Positions 1 to 9,579 of a stretch of 64,000 nt of DNA are shown piece after piece (position 1 is the stretch's first letter; every line of letters starts with the position of its first letter). Origin of the DNA: Mikania micrantha (lineage: Eukaryota; Streptophyta; Magnoliopsida; Asterales; Asteraceae); NCBI GenBank assembly GCA_009363875.1, contig CM018690.1, forward strand, positions 1,600,788 to 1,664,787, in the 5' to 3' direction. Position numbers and translations under genes: made by a program. A model generated the notes under the pieces. The model saw only the letters and a program-made list of their open reading frames with translations, was not told where the DNA came from and did no database searches.

Positions 1-289
1 TAGCATACTTAACTTTATTCTCATCAGGACAGTTGCACATCTCAAACACTGATTCTGCTTTCTCAATCCATCGTAGGAGTCCAATGGCCCCTTCCAATCC
101 TTTGAAGTTGTGTGGCTTGCAGTCCAAGAACATCTTGAACGTGCACATCTGTGGGTTCACCAATCCCCCTGCTGGACCCTGTGCTCCTGTCGTGTGTGTC
201 TGGGTGTAATTCGCAATAGCCTCCGCGACCCTGTTGTTAATCAGCTCATTGAGCTCAGCAACTGTCATATGTATGTTCTCGCCGGCCAT
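1..289 (-). CDS. Ty3/gypsy Gag, N-terminal fragment (runs off the left edge)
   Basis: Read from the ATG at 289-287 there are 96 open codons to the window edge. The protein starts MAGENIHMTVAELNELINN and reaches the conserved capsid motif GAIGLLRWIEKAESVFEM, typical of the retrotransposon gag domain of chromoviruses. The matching part of the neighbouring plus-strand gag (near 5290-5340) reads LRWVEKVESVF, so the two are related but clearly different families. Unlike that neighbour, no intron-like interruption lies between the start codon and the capsid domain. In the family Gag forms the virus-like particle. Only the first part is visible, so integrity cannot be judged. Confidence 0.8.
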   Translation of the reverse strand, partial: MAGENIHMTVAELNELINNRVAEAIANYTQTHTTGAQGPAGGLVNPQMCTFKMFLDCKPHNFKGLEGAIGLLRWIEKAESVFEMCNCPDENKVKYA

Positions 290-508
290 TATCTTCACAT
301 TTACAAATATACGTAATGAGATTCCATAATCACCATTTATGCATATGCAAACACAACAATCAATCATTGTTATCGAAATACTAGTTCTCATAAAGATAAT
401 TTCTTTTCATTAATTGTAGGTAATCAACTAAAAATGATATTTTATTTGTGATGAGTACATCCCACTCATATAGGTTTATTAACTGAAAAATAAATAACAC
501 CAAAATAT

Positions 509-845
509 CTAAACTCCACCATTTGGTGGTGCAACACTAGGAGATGAATCAGCCTGCTCTGGTGGACCACCCCCTGCACCGTGATCATACTGTATATGTT
601 CGGTGACAAGAGTCAATGCCTGCTCAGCCAAATCCCCGACTATGTTGGTTCCATCTATAGCCGCATTAGATAGTGCAATGGCCTCTTCGGCCCTTGCCTC
701 GGCCATAGCCGCACGTAGTTCCGTCTCTTGTTGTCGTGCCTCGGCCATAGTTGCACGAAATTCAGCATCTTGAAGTCGGTCGGTGAGTTCAACGATAGCA
801 TTTCGCATCATTTCCACATCTTCCACCAGATTCTCATGTAACTTG
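509..845 (-). pseudogene. Coiled-coil ORF upstream of gag, truncated at its N-terminus
   Basis: The frame is open from the junction at 845 down to a stop at 509 (internal Met at 826). The product is alanine- and glutamate-rich with repeated AEAR heptads (TMAEARQQETELRAAMAEAR), predicting a coiled coil, followed by a Gly/Pro-rich tail. I recognise no catalytic domain. The ORF sits just upstream of gag in the same place as the coiled-coil ORF of the plus-strand element at 3971-4723, so it looks like an additional ORF of these gypsy elements. Its beginning was removed by insertion of the LTR at 846. Confidence 0.6.
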
Positions 846-1203
846 TGACACCCCGTAATTTCCAGGTCAGCATCTTATTTATTTAAATGTTTATTTAATA
901 CATTATGTACACGTGGCACTAGAATTAGATTAATTTAGTGTGACACGTGGCACGACAGTACAAACACTGGCATACGACTAGATAATTCGTGGAATTATCG
1001 ACAAACAGCACACACGTGTCAAAACACACGAACGTTGGTGAACGTCTAGCACATTGTGTAGCACAACACTCGAAACCTTACGAAACACTCATACTTTGAA
1101 CTTGGAAGTTCAAACAAGGCCAAACGGAGGTTCGTAAACGTGAAAACGGCAACGAACGGATCAAACCAATGAGAATGGGCCTATTGGGCTCACCAGGGGA
1201 TCT

Positions 1204-1326
1204 GTCGCGCTACGCGACGGTCCACAAGGACACTGTCGCGATACGCGACAAGTGGCGGGGGAATTTGAACGCGGGACTCTCTCGCGTTACGCGAGGGGAA
1301 CCCTTGTACGTGTCGTGCTACGCGAC
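1204..1326 (+). other. Cluster of four 15-nt CGCG hairpins in the LTR
   Basis: Four perfect or near-perfect inverted repeats with 3-nt loops lie at 1204-1218 (GTCGCGctaCGCGAC), 1235-1249 (loop ata), 1281-1295 (CTCGCGttaCGCGAG) and 1312-1326 (GTCGTGctaCGCGAC). The third keeps pairing through changes in both outer bases. The 3' LTR repeats the set from 9938, where the fourth stem is perfect. Function is unknown; a transcribed RNA structure or a palindromic protein site are both possible. Confidence 0.6.
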
Positions 1327-2730
1327 GAGACCCAGTTCGCAGAAAAATCTTTATTTAACCAAGAAAATCACATCCTACTCTACCTTAATCATTTTTCTTC
1401 AACCATCACGCCACCCTCTCGGTTATTCTCGACCAGAACCACCTGCAAATCATATCTTCACCCAAAAACCACCATTGTTGAGCATTCTTGAAGCTTGGAG
1501 TTGGAGATTGAAGCTTGCTAACTACCTTGAAGCTCAAAGAATCGTCATCACCTTGTCATTGCTGCGAGTTCCTACTGTCCAGGAGACCCACAAGCTGTTC
1601 ATCATCATCTTAGTACTTCTTGGAACCTTAAAAGGTAGTCTCTACACCTCTTGTGGCTTAAAACCACCATTACACCCACATGCAAGACCTTATACCCACA
1701 TGCAAGCATATATAAAGCACATGCACGGATTTCTTTTCTGGGTTTGTTAGTTTAGATGTGTTTCTTGATGATCCATGATGTTGTAATGGTGATTTATAAG
1801 GATCTAAGTTGTTATACATATGTGGCTATGCTTGAAATGAAGATTTATGACATTTTGAATGCATGCATGTATGATCCATGAGGGTTGGGATGATTTTGGA
1901 TGTTCATAGATGTTTATTGAGGATATTAGGAGATGATTTCATGGTTGGATTGGATTGAATGGATTAAAAGGTTGATTTTTGATAAACTTTCTATTATTAG
2001 AAACTTTATGTTGACAAGATGATATCTTGGATGAGATAATGAGCATGCATGTATGTAGAATTGCTCTTAGGATGATGATATGTTAATTGAAATACTTGTA
2101 ATGTGATCTTGATAATGATTATGGTCATTTCTAGCAATATTACTAAATATAGAAACTTTTGTGAATGAAATGTTGTTAGATTATGATTTTGATTATGATG
2201 GTATGTTTAAACAATGCTAGATAAAGTATAAAGATGATTCATGATATGGAAATAGGATTAGAAATGCTAGAATGGTTTGTTTTCATGAAAAACCATAAAG
2301 TTACTATTTATAGTAACTTTATTGTTACAAAAACCAATATGTCAACACATTGTATAATTCGAGCATGCTAAGTAACTTAATATGATATAATATGATGATT
2401 AGATACTAAGTTAGATGGTTTCCGATGTCACGTATGCTATAAATGGAAACTTTCCATTTTAGGAAACTTTTATGTGCAAACTTGTTGTAAACGACTTATG
2501 TGACCTTGTATGATAACGTGCTATGTGTTAACATGACCCCGTAGGACTATTGAGCATGCTAGAACTATAAAACCGGTATGCTTGTGAACTTTCCAAAAAT
2601 GGAAACTTACCATAAATAGTAAGTTGTCCATAGACGCGACATGCGCGTCTTGCACACGACGAGCACTTACACACTTGCTACACGATTCACAATCATCACA
2701 CGGTTCACCAACGGGTCGTTGACTTGACAC

Positions 2731-2786
2731 GGTCAACTTTGGTCAAACACGGTCAAACACGGTCAAACATGGTCAAACACGGTCAA
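2731..2786 (+). promoter_or_regulatory. Ladder of six W-box cores (GGTCAA) at exact 10-bp spacing
   Basis: GGTCAA, the reverse complement of the WRKY core TTGACC, starts at 2731, 2741, 2751, 2761, 2771 and 2781. The repeat unit is GGTCAAACAC with small variations. Direct TTGAC words also occur just upstream (2719-2727). The 3' LTR has five units (from 11466). WRKY binding is inferred from the known consensus TTGAC(C/T) only. Confidence 0.55.
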
Positions 2787-3818
2787 TGTGGACCAACACG
2801 AGCAAACACGGTCATTGTGGACCGACACGGACAAACATGAACAACCAAGGGTTGTTGGGCACAAACACGAGCACTAACACCAACACTAGCACGGTCACTT
2901 ACACGAACTCACGTACGGTGTACGATATAGGTTGCCGGTGACCGACACGTGCTACTACATCAGGAGCTTACGCTACTTGCTACTTTTATCACTAAGGTGA
3001 GTTTACGGCCCCTCTTTACTCTTTTTCAAACGCTTTTAAATAGGGGGAGAATACTAGTTGCATCGAGTCAAACATTATTGCTATTACAAACATTTTTGTG
3101 TATGCTGGTTTATTGGACAAACATTAAGTGTTGAACTCGTATTAAGCCCTCACAAAGTCTTACCGTTAATGTACAAACAACGTGGTAGATTTGGATGGAT
3201 CCATTAGGGAATGACTAACCCCACGGGGCACTATGTTGACTGGATGTCATAACCCGTGCAAACTCTGACCTAACTTGCTATGCATACGAGGCATAGCGGA
3301 GGCAAGGACAAACAAGTCTAGTTCGGTAGTGACGCACTGACACTTTGGGCCTAGGGCTCGGTACTAACATTTGATAAACAGCATGACACACTTTCATTAC
3401 TATATGTATATCAAAAACCTGTGAACTCACCAACCATTGTGTTGACACTTTTTCTTAAACTTGTATTCTCAGGTAACTAGCAGACAGGCACTCGGAAACA
3501 GGGATGCACTTAGGGGATTTGAGCATAGGATCCCGCATGCATTTTAATTCTTGCCTTTCGAAACAATTTAGACTTTTATTCTGTTTTAAACAGTGTTGTA
3601 TTAAACTTATTACTTTTCCGCTGAAATTGTTAAACACTTGATTTCCGCTGCAACATGATTTACTATTCCGCTGCAAACTACTTTTGTTAAGTGTGTGTGT
3701 CAAACATTGTTTTGTAAACGCATATAGAGGTGTTCTATATGACCTTGAGCTGTGATTCTGGCCACGTCACGCCCACGTGGACTGACACCACGAGTGGGAA
3801 TTTGGGGGTGTGACAGAC

Positions 3819-3830
3819 TGGTATCAGAGC
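3819..3830 (+). promoter_or_regulatory. Primer binding site, initiator Met-tRNA
   Basis: TGGTATCAGAGC three bases after the LTR end is complementary to the 3' end of plant initiator Met-tRNA and would prime minus-strand cDNA synthesis. Confidence 0.9.
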
Positions 3831-3970
3831 CTTGGTTATAGGGAACTAGGTTTGCATGTAGTAAACTTAGACTATAGCCATTGCTCAACTCTAGACACTA
3901 CACGTAGAACTTGCACATTGATGACATTGTTACTTATTGAACTGTTACTTACTAACTTGAGACTTACAGG

Positions 3971-4723
3971 ATGGCCAACAATGACGACACCAGCAGGAAC
4001 CCGGACAGACGCTCGGCAACCGACGATCTGACGACAGAGAGCCGCCGACGAGTCCACGACATAGTGGCGCAGGTGGACGCCGAGATAGATAGGCGGGCCA
4101 GAGACGCGGCACGGGCCCGACATTGGGGATGGCTTCCCACCATAATCCAGGGATGGATCATCGGGGAGAGAGTACCTCCATATCGTTTCCCTGGTGATAC
4201 CACACCAGGACATCGACTGCCACCACTTGGGGTACCACTGGAGCAGGCCTTCGCGGCCCACGTTGCTTGCACCTGACGAGAGATTTGGAGGACTGGAGAG
4301 CTGTCAGACGAGGTTCGAGTTCTTCGCGAGAAGAACGATCGACTGGAGAGGCAGAACGATAGACTGGAGGAACGCAACGACAGACTGGAGGCATAGGTGG
4401 AGACCCTACGTCTCCAAGTGTCTCAACTGATGACCCAGCACGGACAGATCGTTGATGTCATGCAGGAGCATGATGTACGCATCACTGAGAATCGGACAGA
4501 CATAACCGAGACTCAGGCGATGGTGCAGGCCAGTGATGCCATGCTTAACGCATGGGCTGCACAGTTTATTGAGGAACCACCACAGGAGGATGGTCCTGAA
4601 TTCGAGGCCGAGGACCTCGAAGAAGAGGACTTTGATGAGGATCCTAATGAGGATCCGGAGGAGGATGATGATGACGGAGACGCTGCTAGCGACATTTCGC
4701 ACGTCTCTATGGACTCGGACTAG
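3971..4723 (+). pseudogene. Coiled-coil/acidic ORF upstream of gag, two in-frame stops
   Basis: A reading frame of about 250 codons starts MANNDDTSRNPDRRS and ends at TAG (4721-4723). It contains three NDRLE heptads in a row (about 4327-4390), a strong coiled-coil signature, and finishes in a very acidic Asp/Glu tail. In this copy it is broken by TGA at 4274-4276 and TAG at 4394-4396; the second tandem copy has sense codons at both places. No known enzymatic domain is seen. It is followed by about 260 bp without coding sign before gag. A role in particle assembly or RNA packaging is only a guess from the coiled coil and charge pattern. Confidence 0.65.
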
Positions 4724-4986
4724 AGGACTGTTGTATTTTGTACTTTCTTTATTTTGGCCTAGACGAGCGGGATGTGCTCGAAGAACTTATTATGTATTTC
4801 CTTTTGAAAAGTTATTGTACTTCAATCTTACTATTAATGAGAATTATGTTTTGTCTTACTTATTACATGTTGACCATGATTGCTTTGACTTGACAACTAA
4901 CATGACATATGATCTAACTTCCGACACAACATCTGACTAACATTCTGACTTACTAACATTCTATCCCTTCCGTATAGAAAATATCT

Positions 4987-5844
4987 ATGGCGGGAAGAGG
5001 ACCACATGCACGCCCCCCTAGACGAACACTGGACGTAGCCGTCATTAAGATGATGGTTGACAGACGAGTTAACAAGATACTGGCAGAGCACGAGGCAAAC
5101 CGCCTTGCTAGCGAGACCAGTGGCTCTAACAACGGTACTAACACTCGCCTAACATGACTAACGTAGTATAGCTGACACGCTCTAACACGCGACATTGGTT
5201 TCTGACTGACAGGATCACAAGGCAATAACAACAAAGGATGTTCTTTCAAATCCTTCCTGAACTGCCACCCGCTCAAATTCAAGGGTACTGAGGGAGCTGT
5301 AGGAATGCTCCGCTGGGTGGAGAAAGTGGAGTCTGTATTCGCCATGTGCGAATGTACTGAAGAGAACCGGGTGAAATTCGCAACTGGTACACTGGAAGGA
5401 CCAGCCCTCACATGGTGGAATACCCATGTACAAACCCTGGGGTTGGACGGTGCCAACTCCATGCCATGGGCTGATTTCACTCGACTACTGCAAGAGGAAT
5501 ACTGTCCTCGTGACGAGATCAGAAAACTAGAGGCTGAATTCTGGGTACTGAAGATGGTGGGATCTGAGATCGAGCAGTACTGCACTCGATTTCATGAGCT
5601 GTGTAAACTATGTCCGGCTATGGTGACGCCGGAATACAAGAAGATCGAGCAGTTCATCAGCGGACTGCCCGAAAAAATTCAAAGCATGGTGACTGCGTCT
5701 GACCTCACCACTATCCAACCTCTGATCAGACTGGCTCACAAACTAACCGACCAGGTGGTAGCTCAGGGCAAGCTACCCAAGCGAGGCAAACATCTAAAGC
5801 CTCAAGAAAGCCAGAAGAGGAAGTGGGAATCCAGCCACCACTAA
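4987..5844 (+). pseudogene. Gag matrix/capsid part of the gypsy chromovirus, probable spliced intron
   Basis: Coding starts at ATG 4987 (MAGRGPHARPPRR). The frame ends at a stop about 20 codons into a 78-nt segment (5135-5212) bounded by GT and AG; removing it would restore the same frame as the capsid ORF. The capsid domain includes GMLRWVEKVESVF and ALTWWNTHVQTLG, the retrotransposon gag pattern. The frame then meets an in-frame TAA at 5842-5844, after which the same frame continues into the zinc knuckles. Gag would build the particle that houses reverse transcription. The TAA makes this copy defective unless read through. Confidence 0.8.
5135..5212 (+). other. Candidate intron in gag
   Basis: GT at 5135-5136 and AG at 5211-5212 bound 78 nt that contain stops; two CTAAC branch-point-like words lie inside. 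Joining the flanks keeps a single frame from the ATG at 4987 into the capsid domain. The related gag at 1-289 has no such insert. Length is near the lower limit for plant introns. Spliced transcripts would be needed to prove it. Confidence 0.5.
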
Positions 5845-7188
5845 TCTCATCAACCCCAACAACAACAACGATCTACACCTGCCAGAGCATTCACTGCCAC
5901 CCAACCCGATGACAAGGGAAAGGGTGTGTATCAAGGGAAGTACCCACTGTGCAACCGATGTTCATACCATCACTTGGGGCAATGCGAACGGTACCGTTGC
6001 CTGAAGTGCGAAAGACATGGCCACATGGCCAAGGACTGCAGATCAAAATTTCCGAGCAACAACAACAACCCCAACCACAACCAGAACAACAACCAAAACA
6101 CTCTCAGGGGGTGTTATGAATGCGGAAAACCGGGGCACATGAGGAGGGATTGCCCTCAGCTGAAGAAGGCCGGAGGAGGAGCGGCCAAGGGTCGAGCTTT
6201 TGTAATTGGCTCGGGGGAAGCCAAGGATGACCCGAACATCGTAACCGGTACGTTTCTTTTAAATAATGTCTATGCTAGCATATTATTTGATACCGGTGCC
6301 GATAGGAGCTTTATATCTAGTGAGTTTAGCAAATTACTAGATATTACCCCGACACCACTAGACTACAAGTATACCGTAGAGTTAGCCGATGGCAAACTGA
6401 TCGAAACACAACATATCTTTCGAGGATGCGTCATGGTTTTGGCGGATCACAAACTCGAAATCGATTTGATGCCGGTGACTCTCGGAAGCTTTGATGTGGT
6501 CGTTGGAATGGATTGGTTATCCGCTAACCAAGCTGAGATCGTATGCAACGAGAAGATCGTACGAGTGACGTTGCAGAACGGAGAACAGATCTCGCTTCAG
6601 GGGGAAAGACGGGGAGTACCTCTGAACATCATATCATGCATGAAGGCGAACAAGTACCTACAAAAGGGATACACTGCAATACTAGCCCTCATCGCAGAGC
6701 AACCGAAGAAGGAGAGGAAGATTGAGGACATCGCCGTAGTCCGCGATTTTCCCGAAGTGTTTCCCGAGGATCTACCCGGATTACCTCCGAAACAACAAGT
6801 CGAGTTTCAGATAGACCTCACACCAGGAGCAGCACCGATCGCCAAAGCTCCATACCGACTCGCACCAACTGAGATGCAAGAACTGTCTAACCAGTTGCAG
6901 GAACTGTTAGACAAGGGGTTTATCAGACCGAGCTTCTCACCGTGGGGAGCACCGGTCTTATTTGTGAAGAAGAAAGACGGATCATTCCGTATGTGTATCG
7001 ACTATAGAGAGCTGAACAAGGTGACGATCAAGAATCGATATCCCTTACCGCGAATAGACGATCTGTTTGACCAGTTGCAAGGGTCAAGCTACTATTCGAA
7101 GATCGATTTAAGATCGGGTTACCATCAACTAAGGATACAGGAAAACGATACGGACACTACGAATTCTTGGTTATGCCCTTCGGGCTGA
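5845..7188 (+). pseudogene. Nucleocapsid, protease and first half of reverse transcriptase
   Basis: After the TAA at 5842-5844 the same frame continues. It has two zinc knuckles, CLKCERHGHMAKDC and CYECGKPGHMRRDC (both CX2CX4HX4C), for RNA binding. An aspartic protease follows (LFDTGADRSFIS, with the later VVGMDWL), then a linker and the start of RT (FPEVFPEDLPGLPP, WGAPVLFVKKKDGSFRMCID, YPLPRIDDLFDQL, KIDLRSGYHQLRI). The frame ends at 7188 because a short deletion with a frameshift lies between the YHQLRI motif and the next RT block, near 7140-7165. The polyprotein would be cleaved by its own protease. Confidence 0.88.
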
Positions 7189-9029
7189 CCAACGCACCAG
7201 CTGTATTCATGGATCTCATGAATAGAGTATGCAAACCCTATCTTGACAAATTCGTGATAGTGTTCAGTGACGACATTTTGATTTACTCGAAGAATCGGGA
7301 AGAACATGCTGAGCATTTGAGGCTAGTCTTAGAACTATTAAAGAAAGAGCAGCTGTACGCCAAACTTTCAAAATGCGACTTTTGGATTCGCGAAGTCCAA
7401 TTCCTTGGACACGTGGTTAATGAACAGGGAATACACGTAGACCCAGCCAAGATTGAAGCCATCAAGAACTGGGAAGCACCCAAGACTCCGACTGAGGTGC
7501 GACAATTCCTAGGTCTGGCCGGGTACTACAGGAGATTCATTGAGGGATTCTCCAAGATTGCTCAATCACTGACATCCCTGACTCATAAGGACAAGAAGTT
7601 CGATTGGGGAGACAGACAAGAGGCTGCTTTCAACCTGTTGAAACAGAAACTATGCACTGCACCCATCCTATCCCTACCGGAAGGATGTGACGACTTCGTA
7701 GTGTATTGTGACGCCTCGAAACAGGGACTCGGTTGTGTCCTGATGCAACGCGAAAAGGTCATAGCTTATGCTTCACGGCAACTGAAGGTGCATGAGAAGA
7801 ACTACACAACTCATGACCTTGAGTTGGAAGCTGTGGTATTTGCCTTGAAGATCTGGCGACACTACTTGTACGGTACGAAATGTACAATCTTTACCGATCA
7901 TAAGAGCCTACAGCACATCTTCGACCAGAAGGAGTTGAACATGAGACAACGAAGATGGGTTGAACTCATCGGCGATTATGATTGCGCCATCAAATACCAT
8001 CCAGGCAAAGCAAACGTAGTGGCCGACGCGTTGAGCCGAAAGGAAACAACGAAACGCGTGCGTGCCCTACAACTCACGATTCATTCTGAATTGCCAAATC
8101 AGATACGAATCGCACAACAAGAAGCCCTAAAAGCTGAAAATCTCACTCTTGAAGCCATGCGTGGCATGGATAAGCAATTGAAAGTAAAAGATGACGGAGC
8201 TTACTATCTGATGGAGCGAATTTGGATTCCACGCTACGGAGGATTGAGGGAAGTAGTGATGGACGAAGCACACAAGAGCCGGTATTCCGTACATCCGGGC
8301 TCTGACAAGATGTACCATGATCTGAAGACAACTTACTGGTGGCCGAACATGAAAGCCGAAATAGCAACTTACGTAAGTAAGTGTCTAACGTGCTCAAAAG
8401 TTAAAGTGGAGTACCAGAAGCCATCAGGGTTACTTCAGCAACCGGAATTACCAATGTGGAAATGGGAACAGATTTCCATGGACTTCATCACTAAACTGCC
8501 TAAGACGGCGAGTGGTTGCGATACCATCTGGGTTATCGTAGACCGACTAACAAAATCTGCGCATTTTCTACCTATCAAGGAGACTGACAAGCTAGACAAA
8601 CTCACTCGTATCTATATAAAGGAAGTGGTCACTCGACACGGAGTGCCAATCTCGATAATCTCTGACCACGACAGTCGCTTCACGTCGCATTTCTGGAAGT
8701 CTTTACATAAGGCTTTGGGCACGAGATTGGACATGAGTACCGCTTACTACCCGCAGACGGACGGGCAAAGTGAGCGAACGATACAGACACTGGAGGACAT
8801 GCTAGCCTGCGTTATTGACTTTGGGAGTAGCTGGGAATCTCATCTACCATTAGTTGAGTTTTCGTACAATAACAGCTACCACACTAGCATCCAAGCTGCA
8901 CCATTCGAGGCACTTTACGGACGTAAGTGTCGATCACCCATATGCTGGGCGGAAGTTGGAGACAGCCAACTGACTGGTCCAGAACTGGTGCACGAGACAA
9001 CTGAGAAGATCGTGCAAATACGCAAATGA
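7167..9029 (+). pseudogene. Reverse transcriptase (second half), RNase H and integrase core
   Basis: This block opens with MVMPFGLTNAPAVFMDLMN, the RT block after the deletion. The catalytic box reads VFSDDILIYS, so a serine occupies the position that is usually Ile or Val before the two aspartates. RNase H follows (VYCDASKQGLGCVL, AYASRQL, FTDHKSL). The integrase has the H2C2 finger (HPGSDKMYHDL, CLTCSKVK) and the D,D,E core (SMDFITKLP, SDHDSRFTSHFW, PQTDGQSERTIQTLED). TGA at 9027-9029 cuts the integrase before its C-terminal domain; the same frame continues past it. Confidence 0.9.
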
Positions 9030-9542
9030 ATGGCAGCAGCTCGGGACAGACAGAAAAGCTATGCCGACAAGCGACGCAAACCGTTAGAGTTCCAGGTGGG
9101 AGACAGAGTGTTACTCAAGGTCTCGCCCTGGAAAGGTGTCATTCGGTTTGGCAAACGAGGAAAGTTGAACCCTCGTTACATTGGACCTTTCGAGATTACA
9201 AAACGAATAGGCCTTGTAGCCTACGAACTGAACCTGCCAGTTGAGTTGAGCAGTGTATACAACGTATTCCACATCTCGAACCTCAAGAAGTGCCTATCTG
9301 ATGAGACACTTGTTATTCCCCTCGAGGAAATACAAATCGACGAACAATTAAACTTCGTTGAGGAACCGATGGAGATTATGGACCGGGAAACCAAGAAGCT
9401 CAAACTCAGCAAGATACCGATTGTGAAAGTGCGATGGAATTCGCGACGAGGACCAGAATTCACGTGGGAACGTGAAGACCAGATGAAACAAAAGTACCCA
9501 CACCTGTTCGCGGAACAGACAAACACTGACAACGCGAGTTGA
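9030..9542 (+). pseudogene. Integrase C-terminal domain with chromodomain-like tail
   Basis: Continues the integrase frame after the in-frame TGA. It shows the chromovirus GPF/Y module (LNPRYIGPFEITKRIGLVAYEL and NVFHISNLKKC) and a C-terminal block ending with VKVRW, FTWEREDQM and YPHLF. That matches the group of C-terminal chromodomains of Tekay-like elements, which target insertion to heterochromatin. The stop at 9540-9542 is about 25 bp before the purine tract. The same tail is present in the minus-strand gypsy fragment at 60178-60473. Confidence 0.85.
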
Positions 9543-9567
9543 ATTTCGGGACGAAATTCTTTCTAAC

Positions 9568-9579
9568 ATGGGGAGGATG
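9568..9579 (+). promoter_or_regulatory. Polypurine tract of the gypsy element
   Basis: ATGGGGAGGATG lies directly before the 3' LTR and would prime plus-strand cDNA synthesis. Confidence 0.8.

Larger units (their letters stand above)
1..845 (-). mobile_element. 5' internal part of a minus-strand Ty3/gypsy element, truncated
   Basis: Two reading blocks on the minus strand, a coiled-coil ORF (845-509) followed by the start of a retrotransposon Gag (289-1), show a Ty3/gypsy element lying antiparallel to its neighbour. The order, a small coiled-coil ORF then a 219-bp non-coding gap then gag, is the same as in the plus-strand element at 3971-5844. The upstream ORF is cut exactly where the next LTR begins (845/846), so this element was the older target. 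No LTR or primer site of this copy is in view; the rest lies left of the window or beyond the inserted block. Confidence 0.8.
846..3815 (+). repeat. 5' LTR of the gypsy chromovirus (2,970 bp)
   Basis: Starts TGACACCCCG and ends GGGGGTGTGACA, followed by GAC and the primer site. The 3' LTR is 2,960 bp; a one-unit change in a 10-bp repeat (2731-2790) explains the difference. The many small reading frames here are repeated in the other LTR and have no recognisable domain, so I treat them as non-coding. Notable internal elements are a cluster of CGCG hairpins (1204-1326), a 12-bp-arm palindrome at 2295-2322 (ATAAAGTTACTA and its complement) and a perfect palindrome at 2441-2459. Confidence 0.93.

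Noticed and set aside
1169..1750. 193-codon frame in the 5' LTR, and its 167-codon counterpart at 9723-10226
   Set aside because: The frame differs between the two LTRs, no domain is seen, and it spans the hairpin cluster; typical chance frame in an LTR.
3872..4377. Minus-strand frames of 129 and 137 codons over the coiled-coil ORF
   Set aside because: Antisense shadows of the plus-strand ORF with Ser/Arg-rich low-information composition.
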